Assembly (NCBI RefSeq): GCF_003946505.1
Contig: NZ_RHON01000002.1
Span: 248,001 to 312,000 of the forward strand
Origin: Companilactobacillus mishanensis
GTDB lineage: Bacteria > Bacillota > Bacilli > Lactobacillales > Lactobacillaceae
Length of the DNA stretch: 64,000 nucleotides
Reading direction: 5' to 3'
This document shows, in pieces, positions 55,873-64,000 of this stretch. The notes beneath the pieces were generated by a model, which was given only the letters and a program-made list of their open reading frames with translations, searched no databases and was not told the origin of the DNA. The number at the start of each line of letters is the position of its first letter. Positions within the stretch are counted from its first letter, which is position 1. Both the position numbers and the translations under genes were made by a program.

Positions 55873-55886
55873 AGAAAGCGTATACA
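55873..55886 (+). promoter_or_regulatory. cre-like site 1 upstream of mtlA
   Basis: AGAAAGCGTATACA matches TGNAANCGNNNNCA with one change. It overlaps a -10-like TATACA, so CcpA binding would block the promoter. Confidence 0.6.
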
Positions 55887-55894
55887 CTAATTCT

Positions 55895-55908
55895 TGTAAG
55901 CGGTTAAA
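55895..55908 (+). promoter_or_regulatory. cre-like site 2 upstream of mtlA
   Basis: TGTAAGCGGTTAAA matches TGNAANCGNNNNCA with one change, 22 bases after the first site (two helical turns). Confidence 0.5.
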
Positions 55909-55932
55909 GTGCTTGAAAGGGGTGTCAAATAT

Positions 55933-57798
55933 ATGGAAGCAACTTCCAATATTGAGAAGAAGTCAGAAACTAAAGAAAAGACTTCTATAAAGACAAAGTT
56001 ACAACGTTTCGGTAGCAAACTTTCCGGAATGGTTATGCCGAACATCGGTGCATTCATTGCTTGGGGACTTATTACAGCTTTATTCATGGCCTCAGGTTGG
56101 TTACCTAATAAGGAACTAGCCAAGATGATCACACCAATGGTTACTTATTTATTACCATTATTGATCGGTTTTACAGGTGGTAATGTAGTTGACGGTCACC
56201 GTGGTGGTGTCGTCGGTGCAATCGCCACAATGGGTGTTATCGTTGGTACTAATATTCCTATGTTTATCGGTGCCATGGTAATGGGTCCATTAGGTGGCTG
56301 GTGTATCAAGAAATTTGATGCATGGGCACAACCTAGAACTAAACAAGGATTTGAAATGTTAGTTAATAACTTCTCATCCGGTATTCTAGGTATGATTTTA
56401 GCCATCATCGGATTCTTCGGAATCGGACCATTGGTTTCAACATTATCAGGAGCTTTAGCTGTAGGTGTTAACTGGATCATTGCTCATAACTTATTACCAC
56501 TAGCTAACGTGGTTATTGAACCAGCAAAAATCCTATTTTTAAATAACGCAATTAATCAAGGTATTCTAACTCCACTTGGAATTCAAGCTTCTGCTGAAGC
56601 TGGTAAATCAATTCTATTCTTGCTAGAACCAGATCCAGGTCCAGGTCTTGGAGTATTGTTGGCATTTATGTTCTTTGGTAAAGGAACAGCCAAGAGTAGT
56701 GCTTCAGGTGCTGCCATTATTCACTTCTTTGGTGGTATTCATGAAATCTACTTCCCATACGTACTTATGAAACCAGCATTGTTCTTATCAGTTATCGGTG
56801 GTGGTGTTACAGGTACATTTATGTTTAGTCTCTTTGGATCAGGTTTGAAAGCTTCACCTTCACCAGGTTCAATCATTTCTATCCTATTAATGACTCCGAA
56901 AGGTATCGGGAATTACATAGGTATTTTAGTCGGTGTCACAGCAGCAACCGTCGTCTCATTCTTGATTTCAATGGTAATTTTGAAACGAGATAAATCTGAA
57001 GATGGTGACTTAGCTGCTAGTCAAGCAGCCTTGTCTAGTGAAAAAGCATCAGCTAAAGGACAAGCTTCTGCAGACGCATCAGGTACACAAGCATCAACAG
57101 ATGATGCCAAAGCAATTTTAGCAACAGCAAATGAAGTTAACCATATTATCTTTGCCTGTGATGCCGGAATGGGATCATCAGCAATGGGTGCTTCAATTTT
57201 GAGAGATAAAGTTAAGAAAGCTGGTTTGGACTTATCAGTTACAAATACAGCTATTAACAATTTGAAAGATGAGCAAGGCCTACTAGTTGTTACACAAGAC
57301 GAATTAGCTGACCGAGCATTAACTAAGACTCCATCAGCTGTGCACGTTGCAGTTGAAAACTTCTTGAATTCACCTAAGTACGATGAAATCGTTGCTGGTT
57401 TGAAGACTAAAGAAGTATCAGGTTCTACAGAAACAGAAAAGCCCGAGGAAACAGCAACTACTGATAAGAAAGAAGTTGCTAAAGAGGACGATAGTTTACA
57501 AAATATCGATGTTACAAAGATTCACACAATTGACTTTATCCATCATGATCAAAACGTTGGATCAGCAACAATGGGTCGTTCGATCTTCAAAGACAATATG
57601 AAGAAAGCCGGAATTGAAAATGTTAAAGTTCAACATATTTCAGTTGGTGAAGTTGACGATGAAGATTCTGTCCTAGTTATTGCTAGTCGTGATACTGCAA
57701 AACGTATCAAGTTATCATTCAAGAACGTTCAAGTTCTCGTTGTTGATAATCTAATGGATGCCCCTGAGTATGATAAACTTATTTCTGAAATGAAATAA
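55933..57798 (+). CDS. mtlA: Mannitol PTS transporter EIICB, with second EIIB-like domain
   Basis: Imports and phosphorylates mannitol. It has 621 residues. The EIIC membrane domain (about 25-350) has GFTGGNVVDGHRGG and GGIHEIYFPY. An Ala/Ser-rich linker leads to EIIB (about 403-490) with the phosphorylated Cys409 in FACDAGMGSS. A second EIIB-like domain (about 531-620) repeats the fold (GSATMGRS...KKAG), but His538 takes the Cys position, so it is probably not phosphorylated in the usual way. ATG 55933 follows GAAAGGGG. EIIA is separate (mtlF). Confidence 0.95.
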   Translation: MEATSNIEKKSETKEKTSIKTKLQRFGSKLSGMVMPNIGAFIAWGLITALFMASGWLPNKELAKMITPMVTYLLPLLIGFTGGNVVDGHRGGVVGAIATMGVIVGTNIPMFIGAMVMGPLGGWCIKKFDAWAQPRTKQGFEMLVNNFSSGILGMILAIIGFFGIGPLVSTLSGALAVGVNWIIAHNLLPLANVVIEPAKILFLNNAINQGILTPLGIQASAEAGKSILFLLEPDPGPGLGVLLAFMFFGKGTAKSSASGAAIIHFFGGIHEIYFPYVLMKPALFLSVIGGGVTGTFMFSLFGSGLKASPSPGSIISILLMTPKGIGNYIGILVGVTAATVVSFLISMVILKRDKSEDGDLAASQAALSSEKASAKGQASADASGTQASTDDAKAILATANEVNHIIFACDAGMGSSAMGASILRDKVKKAGLDLSVTNTAINNLKDEQGLLVVTQDELADRALTKTPSAVHVAVENFLNSPKYDEIVAGLKTKEVSGSTETEKPEETATTDKKEVAKEDDSLQNIDVTKIHTIDFIHHDQNVGSATMGRSIFKDNMKKAGIENVKVQHISVGEVDDEDSVLVIASRDTAKRIKLSFKNVQVLVVDNLMDAPEYDKLISEMK

Positions 57799-57821
57799 AT
57801 TTTGCAGGGATGAAAAAATAG

Positions 57822-59906
57822 ATGGATTTATCAAATCGTGAATCAGAGATAACATTACTTTTACTTAGAAATCCACAAGGATTAAACATTTCCGACTTAA
57901 CTAAAGGTATAAACGTTAGTCGTCGAACTATTTACCGTGAGTTGTCTAGTTTGGAAACTACACTTGCTCGTTTGGCGATCCAGCTTACAAAGATGGACGG
58001 GTTATATCATCTCGTTGGTAGCGAAGATAGTTTCGAGGAATTGCGCAAGGTCCTGACGGGTTCAAACAATCAAACTATTTTAACTTCTGTTGCGACTAGA
58101 CAGAGTGCAATCGTATGTAAGCTTTTAACAGTTGAGGATATTGTTACTACGCAAGCATTGGCAGATGAATTTGAGGTCAGTGCCACAACGATAACGCAAG
58201 ATTTGAAAACAATTGAGCCAATATTCAATGAGTATGAACTCACTCTTTCTCGAATCAAAGCTAAGGGTATTTTGGTTGAAGGTAAGGAAAGTAACGTTCG
58301 TCGAGTGTTGAGTGGAATATTATCGAGTGAGATCAACGAATACGAGTTTTTCGAATTCGTTAACCATCTTGATAACCCCAAGACTATCTCGTCAAACAGT
58401 TCACAGTATTTTATAAATCTATTAGATTTCCATCTATTAAAACAAGCAAACAAGGCGATACAAAGTCGTGTTAAAAGTGATTTTACAAATTTGTCTGATA
58501 GTCAGCTAAAACAATTGCTGATTATTTTGACAGTCTCTGCTAAAAGAATTGAGAACAATAAATTAGTAGGGGAATTCAAACAAGTTGATAAAAGTTCCAT
58601 CTTCAAATATCAACGAGTGGCAATTGATTTATACAACGAATTTGATGAAGAGATCCGTAATCGTATTTCTTTAATGGAGCTAGAGTTTATGGCTCAACAA
58701 ATTCAAGGAATGAGTTTTTCGATATCAAATAATATTTTGCAAGATGATTATGACTTACAGCTTTCGTATTCAGTACGAAGTTTGATCCAACAAGTCTCAA
58801 CAGATTTTGGATATGATTTCAAGACTGATGATACGTTGTTTGAAGACTTGATGGCACATATTGGAACTGCTTTAAAACGACAAGTTTCCAGTTTGCCTGA
58901 GATAAATAATCCTGTCTTACAAAATGTTACCAATAATTATCCGGAACTTTATCAGCAAGTCCAAAAGGCTGCTAATGATGTTTTCGATGATCAAGTTTCA
59001 GATAGTGAAGCAGCATATATTTTGATTCACTTTGCTTCATCGTTTGAACAGCAGCGGCAAGCTAAACCAATTTCAGCATTAGTTGTATGTGCGAATGGAA
59101 TTGGAACTGCCAAAGTTTTGGAAAGTAGATTGAAGAAAACTGTTCCAGAAATCAGCCACTATCATGTATCTCGAGTTGCTGAATTGAACCATTTAGATTT
59201 GAAAAAATTTGATATTATCCTGTCTACGATTTTTCTACCTGGATTCAAATTACCTTATAAAGTAATTTCACCCTTGCTATTGAAAAATGAAATACAAGAA
59301 ATCAAAACATTTCTAAGTGATAGGTTCGGAGTGGTCGAGGTCCGTGAGAGTAAGCCTTTATTTATTGATAGTGAAAATGCACTAGGTGAGTTGGATGATT
59401 TATACGAGCATTTGGCAGATGCACATCAAATTCTTGATCGTGTTGCTGTTGAAAAAATCGATAATCGTATGTTCAACTTACAACAAACATTGCTTTTACT
59501 ATCACGTAGATTAAGACCAGAAATTGTTTCTGATCCAGATATGGTAGCGACTGCGCTGTATCAGAGAATGCAGAAGGCTCCCGTTGGACTACCAGGAACG
59601 ACGATGGCATTGATCCATACCACTAATGAAGGTGTCAGAAAGCCATTCTTTGCAATTTATGATTTATCCACTGCGATTCTTATCAAAGGGATGGACCAAA
59701 AAAGTATGGAACTGAAACGTTGTCTATTCATGGTCGCACCAAAAGACGTAACAGAGTTCAGCAGTACGATCCTAGGAAGTATTTCTAGCTCGATCATAGA
59801 TAACGAATTAAATTTACAGACGTATCAAGAGGGAAACAGCAGTCAGGTCAAACAATTGATAGCCAAGTTATTTTTAGAAGTAATTAAACAAGAGGATTGG
59901 AAGTGA
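57822..59906 (+). CDS. mtlR: Mannitol operon transcriptional activator MtlR
   Basis: PTS-controlled activator of the BglG/MtlR type, 694 residues. Domains in order: two N-terminal HTHs (about 5-165), PRD1 and PRD2 (about 185-400), EIIB-Gat-like (VVCANGIGTAKVL near 425) and a C-terminal EIIA-like domain with His in MALIHTTNEG (about 600). Phosphorylation of PRD2 activates and of the EIIB/EIIA parts inhibits in studied homologues. It lies between mtlA and mtlF, as is usual in lactobacilli. Confidence 0.94.
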   Translation: MDLSNRESEITLLLLRNPQGLNISDLTKGINVSRRTIYRELSSLETTLARLAIQLTKMDGLYHLVGSEDSFEELRKVLTGSNNQTILTSVATRQSAIVCKLLTVEDIVTTQALADEFEVSATTITQDLKTIEPIFNEYELTLSRIKAKGILVEGKESNVRRVLSGILSSEINEYEFFEFVNHLDNPKTISSNSSQYFINLLDFHLLKQANKAIQSRVKSDFTNLSDSQLKQLLIILTVSAKRIENNKLVGEFKQVDKSSIFKYQRVAIDLYNEFDEEIRNRISLMELEFMAQQIQGMSFSISNNILQDDYDLQLSYSVRSLIQQVSTDFGYDFKTDDTLFEDLMAHIGTALKRQVSSLPEINNPVLQNVTNNYPELYQQVQKAANDVFDDQVSDSEAAYILIHFASSFEQQRQAKPISALVVCANGIGTAKVLESRLKKTVPEISHYHVSRVAELNHLDLKKFDIILSTIFLPGFKLPYKVISPLLLKNEIQEIKTFLSDRFGVVEVRESKPLFIDSENALGELDDLYEHLADAHQILDRVAVEKIDNRMFNLQQTLLLLSRRLRPEIVSDPDMVATALYQRMQKAPVGLPGTTMALIHTTNEGVRKPFFAIYDLSTAILIKGMDQKSMELKRCLFMVAPKDVTEFSSTILGSISSSIIDNELNLQTYQEGNSSQVKQLIAKLFLEVIKQEDWK

Positions 59907-59910
59907 CGTG

Positions 59911-60354
59911 ATGAAGGCTTTAGATAAGAACCTTATCAAGCTGAATCAACAGGTAAAAACTAAAGAAGATGCAATCAAACAAGCCGGTCAAACGTTAGTT
60001 GACAACGGATATGTTGAACCAGGATACATCGACTCAATGATAGATAGAAACCGTGACGTTTCAGTCTATATGGGTAATTTCATAGCTATTCCTCATGGTA
60101 CAGAGGATGGTAAAAAATTCATCAAGAAAACTGGTATCTCAATTATTCAATATCCAATGGGTGTTGACTTCAGTGATGATCCAGCTGATGAAAAATTAGT
60201 TACCGTTGTATTTGGTATCGCAGGTTTGAATGGTGAGCATTTGCAATTACTATCATCAATTGCATTATTCTGCAGTGACATTACAAATGTCGAAAAACTA
60301 GCAGATGCTCAATCAGAAGATGAAGTTATTAATCTATTGAAGGAAGTTGATTAG
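59911..60354 (+). CDS. mtlF: Mannitol PTS EIIA component
   Basis: Soluble phosphocarrier of 147 residues that passes phosphate from HPr to MtlA. The phosphorylated His62 is in [14 protein letters not shown] 59911 follows GGAAGTGA; a GTG three bases earlier is possible. It starts four bases after mtlR and is followed by mtlD at two bases. Confidence 0.95.
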   Translation: MKALDKNLIKLNQQVKTKEDAIKQAGQTLVDNGYVEPGYIDSMIDRNRDVSVYMGNFIAIPHGTEDGKKFIKKTGISIIQYPMGVDFSDDPADEKLVTVVFGIAGLNGEHLQLLSSIALFCSDITNVEKLADAQSEDEVINLLKEVD

Positions 60355-60355
60355 G

Positions 60356-61519
60356 ATGAACAACGCAGTACATTTTGGAGCAGGTAATATTGGTAGAGGT
60401 TTTATTGGAGAAACATTAGCATCAAACGGATTTTCAATTCATTTCGTTGATGTTAACTCAACAATTATTGACGCACTAGATTCACGTCATGAATATGATA
60501 TTGAACTAGCCGCAGAAGGTCACAAGAAGATTCATGTTGAAAATGTTGATGGTATCAATAACAAAGACAATCCAGAAAAAGTTGTCGAAGCTATTCAAAA
60601 TACAGATATGGTCACAACAGCTATTGGACCAAAGATTTTGCCATTCATCGCTGACTTGATTGCTCAAGGAATCAGTGCACGTAAAGCAAACAACAACACA
60701 ACTACATTGGATGTTCTAGCATGTGAAAACATGATCGGTGGTAGTCAATTCTTGAAAGGTGAAGTATACAAACACCTTTCAGACGAAGATAAGAAATTTG
60801 CTGATGAATATATCGGATTCCCTAATGCTGCCGTTGACCGTATCGTGCCAATCCAACATCACGAAGATCCATTGGCTGTTTCAGTTGAACCATTCAAGGA
60901 ATGGGTCGTTGATGAATCACAAATGAAACATCCAGAAATCAAACTAGATTCAGTTGTATATGTTAAAGACTTACAACCATACATCGAACGTAAATTGTTC
61001 TCAGTTAATACAGGACACGCCACAGTTGCTTATACAGGAGAATATCTTGGTTATAAGACAATTGGTGATGCCATCCAAGATGACAAGGTCTTAGACCAAG
61101 TTAAGGGTGCTTTGAAGGAAACTGGTGATCTATTGATTCACAAGTGGAACTTTGACCCTGCAGAACACAAAGCATATCAAGACAAGATTTTGAGTCGTTT
61201 CCAAAACAAATATATTTCAGATGATATTCTTAGAGTTGGTCGTACACCAATTCGTAAGTTAGGATATGACGAAAGATTTATCCGTCCTATTCGTGAACTA
61301 AAGGAACGTAATTTGGACTATAGCGTACTTTTGGATACAGTAGGAATGATGTTAACATTTGATGAACCTAAAGATTCAGAGAGTGTCGATCTTCAAAAGA
61401 AACTTAGCGAAAAAACACCTAAAGAAGTTGTAACTGAAGTTACAGGTTTGAAGGATGAAGATTTGATCAATGCTATCGTAAACAAATACGAAGATAAAAT
61501 CGCAGCTACTGAAAAATAA
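60356..61519 (+). CDS. mtlD: Mannitol-1-phosphate 5-dehydrogenase
   Basis: NAD-dependent oxidation of mannitol-1-phosphate to fructose-6-phosphate, feeding glycolysis. It has 387 residues. The Rossmann motif [17 protein letters not shown] is at 4-20. The C-terminal domain carries [20 protein letters not shown] (about 206-225), the polyol dehydrogenase signature with the catalytic Lys/Asn/His. ATG 60356 is used; ORF start upstream lacks an SD. Last gene of the mtl operon. Confidence 0.96.
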   Translation: MNNAVHFGAGNIGRGFIGETLASNGFSIHFVDVNSTIIDALDSRHEYDIELAAEGHKKIHVENVDGINNKDNPEKVVEAIQNTDMVTTAIGPKILPFIADLIAQGISARKANNNTTTLDVLACENMIGGSQFLKGEVYKHLSDEDKKFADEYIGFPNAAVDRIVPIQHHEDPLAVSVEPFKEWVVDESQMKHPEIKLDSVVYVKDLQPYIERKLFSVNTGHATVAYTGEYLGYKTIGDAIQDDKVLDQVKGALKETGDLLIHKWNFDPAEHKAYQDKILSRFQNKYISDDILRVGRTPIRKLGYDERFIRPIRELKERNLDYSVLLDTVGMMLTFDEPKDSESVDLQKKLSEKTPKEVVTEVTGLKDEDLINAIVNKYEDKIAATEK

Positions 61520-61528
61520 TTAAATATC

Positions 61529-61564
61529 AAAAGAGTGATGATCATCGATCATCACTCTTTTTTT
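61529..61564 (+). terminator. Terminator of the mtl operon
   Basis: AAAAGAGTGATGATC-atc-GATCATCACTCTTTT, perfect 15-bp stem, then T residues. Confidence 0.95.
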
Positions 61565-61572
61565 AGTCTATA

Positions 61573-61590
61573 TTGTGAAATATAACACTA
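61573..61590 (+). promoter_or_regulatory. Rex-like site upstream of adhE
   Basis: TTGTGAAATATAACACTA: the left half is a perfect Rex half-site (TTGTGAAAT) and the right half matches partly. It lies far from the promoter (about 170 bases), so its role is uncertain. Confidence 0.35.
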
Positions 61591-61621
61591 GTGATTTTGA
61601 ACAATTCAAATGTAAGAATAA

Positions 61622-61635
61622 TGTAACCGTTTACA
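61622..61635 (+). promoter_or_regulatory. cre site 1 upstream of adhE
   Basis: TGTAACCGTTTACA is an exact TGNAANCGNNNNCA match and nearly palindromic. Confidence 0.7.
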
Positions 61636-61699
61636 AACCGTTAATATTAAATCACTATGTTGCGGGGCTTCAATCAACACATAATAATAATTATGTTAA

Positions 61700-61713
61700 T
61701 GAAAACGTATTCA
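61700..61713 (+). promoter_or_regulatory. cre site 2 upstream of adhE
   Basis: TGAAAACGTATTCA is an exact TGNAANCGNNNNCA match, nearly palindromic, 34 bases before the -35. Confidence 0.75.
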
Positions 61714-61746
61714 TAAGATTAATTTACATTTTTTGAGTGAAAATAC

Positions 61747-61774
61747 TTGTACTAATTTTTTTCCGTGATATTAT
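61747..61774 (+). promoter_or_regulatory. adhE promoter
   Basis: TTGTAC (61747-61752), 16-base spacer, TATTAT (61769-61774). A Rex-type half-site (TTGTGAAAT, 61778-61786) follows at the predicted start, which fits redox control by NADH. Confidence 0.6.
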
Positions 61775-61836
61775 AGGTTGTGAAATAAATAACGTGAAGA
61801 ATTTAACAAACTATAAAATGTTTTGGAGGATTTACA

Positions 61837-64000
61837 ATGTTAAAAGAGAACAAGAAAACAACCGATGAAGAAAATGTCAGTACAATGATCGATGGCTTGG
61901 TTGCTAAAGCTCATGAAGCTTTAAAAATCATGGACGATTATACTCAGGAACAAGTTGATCATATCGTTCATCAAATGGCAATTGCCGGATTGAATGCTAG
62001 TTTAAAGTTAGCCAAGCTAGCTCATGAAGAAACTGACCGTGGTGTTACTGAAGATAAGGTCATCAAAAATATGTTTGCGACTGAAGAGATTTGGCATTCA
62101 ATCAAGCGTGACAAGACAGTTGGTATCATTGAAGATGACAAAGAACACCGCTTGATCAAAGTCGCAGAACCACTGGGAGTTTTAGCTGGTGTAACACCTG
62201 TTACTAATCCAACATCAACTACTCTTTTCAAATCATTGATAGCTGTTAAAACACGTAATCCAATTATTTTTGGTTTCCATCCTCAAGCACAAAATTGTTC
62301 AGTTGCTGCCGCAAAAGTAATGAGAGATGCAGCAATTGCAGCCGGTGCACCTGATGGAATTATTCAATGGATCAAAAAACCAAGTTTGGAAGCAACTTCA
62401 TATTTGATCAATCATGATGGAGTCGCAAGTGTTCTTGCTACTGGTGGTCCCGGAATGGTCAAAGCAGCCTACTCAACAGGTAAACCTGCACTTGGTGTTG
62501 GACCTGGTAATGGACCTGCATATATCGAAAAAACAGCCAATATCCGTCGTGCCGTAAATGATATCGTTCTCTCAAAGACATTTGATAACGGAATGGTATG
62601 TGCTTCAGAAAACAGTGCCATCGTAGATAAAGATATTTACGCAGAAGTTAAAAAAGAAATGGAAAAGAACAAAGTTTACTTTATCAAAAAGAGTGAACAT
62701 AAGGCATTAGCAGATGCAATGTTTACACCAACTGGTGGTGTTAAAGGACCAATTGCTGGTGCTTCAGCTTTAAAAATTGCTAAATTAGCTGGAATCAAGA
62801 TTCCAGAAGATACCAAAGTAATCGGTGTAGAGATTTCAGAAGTTGGTTCAAAAGAGCCATTATCTGGAGAAAAACTTTCACCAGTTATCTCAGTTTATAA
62901 ATCAAAGGATCACGCTGAAGCCTTAAAATTAGCAGATGCATTATTACATTATGGTGGTCTTGGACATACTGCTTCAATTCATACCATGGATGAAAAGTTA
63001 GCCACAGAATATGGTGTGAAGATGTTAGCATCTAGAGTTTTGGTCAACACACCATCAGCAATCGGTGGTATCGGAAATCTTTATAATGAAATGATTCCTT
63101 CACTTACTTTAGGAACAGGTTCATGGGGTAAGAATTCAATTTCTCACAACGTATCGTCATTCGATCTACTTAACATCAAAACGATTGCCAGACGGAGAAA
63201 TAACATGCAATGGATCAAACAACCTAAAGTATACTTTGAAAAGACTTCAGTACGTTACTTGGAAGACATGGAAGGTATCCACAGAGCATTCATCGTCTGT
63301 GATCCAGTGATGGTTCAATTTGGATATATCGATACGATCTTGGATGAATTAAAACGTAGAAAACATGAAGTTGAATATTCACTATTTTCTGATGTAGAAG
63401 CAGTTACATCAACAGATATGGTCCAACGTGGAGTTACTCAAATGAATATCTTCAAGCCTGATACAATCATCTCACTTGGTGGTGGATCTACAATGGATGC
63501 CGCTAAAGATATGTGGTTATTCTACGAACATCCAGATGTTGACTTATTCGGAGCTGAGCAAGGATTCATCGATATCAGAAAACGTACTTACAAGTTCCCT
63601 AAGCCAGAAAAAGCTCAATTCGTTGCTATTCCAACAACCTTTGGAACTGGTGGAGAAGTAACACCATTCTCAACAATTACAGATTCTAAGACACAAGTTA
63701 AATATCCAATTGCAGATTATGCTTTGACACCTGATGTAGCAATTATTGATTCACAATTCATTGAATCAATGCCAAAGAATATCGTTGCCATCGCTGGATT
63801 AGAAGTATTGAACAACGCAGTTGAGTCCTTCGTTTCAAATATGGCTTCTGATTACACCAGACCATATGCAATGCAGGCTTTCAAACTTGTCGTTGATAAT
63901 TTACAAAAAGCCTACAATGGCGATGTCGATGCAATGGGTGAATTGCACAATGCTTCAACGTTAGCAGGGATGTCATTCGGAAATGCCTTTGCAGGTGTTG
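61837..64000 (+). CDS. adhE: Bifunctional aldehyde-alcohol dehydrogenase AdhE (partial, 3' end outside window)
   Basis: Converts acetyl-CoA to acetaldehyde and ethanol to re-oxidise NADH. The first 721 codons are present. The N-terminal acylating aldehyde dehydrogenase domain has the catalytic Cys255 in NGMVCASENS. A linker (GTGSWGKNSISHNVSSFDLLNIKT) follows and the Fe-type ADH domain begins near 460 with GGGSTMDAAKD. In that domain the conserved GLDAxTHA is GLEVLNNA (Glu656, Asn660) and TTSGTGSE is TTFGTGGE. Two iron ligands thus appear changed, so the alcohol step may be weak or absent. ATG 61837 follows TTGGAGG. Confidence 0.93.
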   Translation, partial: MLKENKKTTDEENVSTMIDGLVAKAHEALKIMDDYTQEQVDHIVHQMAIAGLNASLKLAKLAHEETDRGVTEDKVIKNMFATEEIWHSIKRDKTVGIIEDDKEHRLIKVAEPLGVLAGVTPVTNPTSTTLFKSLIAVKTRNPIIFGFHPQAQNCSVAAAKVMRDAAIAAGAPDGIIQWIKKPSLEATSYLINHDGVASVLATGGPGMVKAAYSTGKPALGVGPGNGPAYIEKTANIRRAVNDIVLSKTFDNGMVCASENSAIVDKDIYAEVKKEMEKNKVYFIKKSEHKALADAMFTPTGGVKGPIAGASALKIAKLAGIKIPEDTKVIGVEISEVGSKEPLSGEKLSPVISVYKSKDHAEALKLADALLHYGGLGHTASIHTMDEKLATEYGVKMLASRVLVNTPSAIGGIGNLYNEMIPSLTLGTGSWGKNSISHNVSSFDLLNIKTIARRRNNMQWIKQPKVYFEKTSVRYLEDMEGIHRAFIVCDPVMVQFGYIDTILDELKRRKHEVEYSLFSDVEAVTSTDMVQRGVTQMNIFKPDTIISLGGGSTMDAAKDMWLFYEHPDVDLFGAEQGFIDIRKRTYKFPKPEKAQFVAIPTTFGTGGEVTPFSTITDSKTQVKYPIADYALTPDVAIIDSQFIESMPKNIVAIAGLEVLNNAVESFVSNMASDYTRPYAMQAFKLVVDNLQKAYNGDVDAMGELHNASTLAGMSFGNAFAGV

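Overview
The window is a gene-dense, AT-rich chromosomal segment of a low-GC Gram-positive bacterium, almost certainly a lactobacillus. The evidence is the rapZ-yvcK-whiA order, the cggR-gapA-pgk-tpiA-eno operon, cdaA-cdaR-glmM, a comG pilus operon, oleate hydratase and an AdhE with phosphotransferase-type mannitol genes. The gene complement and codon use would fit the Companilactobacillus (farciminis/alimentarius) group, but that placement is inference only.

Layout. 1-1210: right part of an IS3-family element whose orfA is frameshifted. 1.2-8.4 kb: NhaP antiporter, rapZ-yvcK-whiA, an MFS exporter, and clpP behind a CIRCE element. 8.5-13.5 kb: accessory genes (acyltransferase, GNAT, a MarR/MFS divergent pair sharing one large operator, an esterase-like lipoprotein) and tRNA-Arg(CCG). 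13.6-19.3 kb: the CggR-controlled lower-glycolysis operon. 19.4-28.1 kb: oxidoreductase, ClC channel, secG-est-rnr-smpB, a TetR regulator, small unknowns and a GNAT protein. 28.1-34.6 kb: HAD phosphatase, ung-pta-tsaE-GNAT, two DNA-metabolism nucleases, murB. 34.6-42.2 kb: a second NhaP antiporter followed by cdaA-cdaR-glmM and glmS (c-di-AMP and amino-sugar supply for the cell wall). 42.2-45.6 kb: a membrane protein bracketed by two near-identical terminators, an APC permease and a broken vanZ-like gene. 45.7-52.3 kb: yebC, comGA-GG (comGB has an in-frame TGA), a methyltransferase and ackA. 52.4-55.0 kb: oleate hydratase, a 31-residue membrane peptide and about 690 bp of strongly structured non-coding DNA. 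55.0-61.5 kb: nagB diverging from mtlA-mtlR-mtlF-mtlD. 61.8 kb to the end: adhE, cut by the window edge.

How the parts fit. Sugar flux is the main theme: mannitol uptake to fructose-6-phosphate, glycolysis, and pta/ackA/adhE for acetyl-CoA disposal. Amino sugars are made by GlmS/GlmM and degraded by NagB. The glmS and nagB promoters carry similar GTnTAnAC-type (GntR/HutC) operators, and mtlA and adhE carry cre-like sites. Four points deserve a second look: the folded intergenic DNA between ohyA and nagB; the missing metal ligands in the alcohol dehydrogenase half of AdhE; the second EIIB-like domain of MtlA, which has His at the Cys position; and the CIRCE element in front of clpP.
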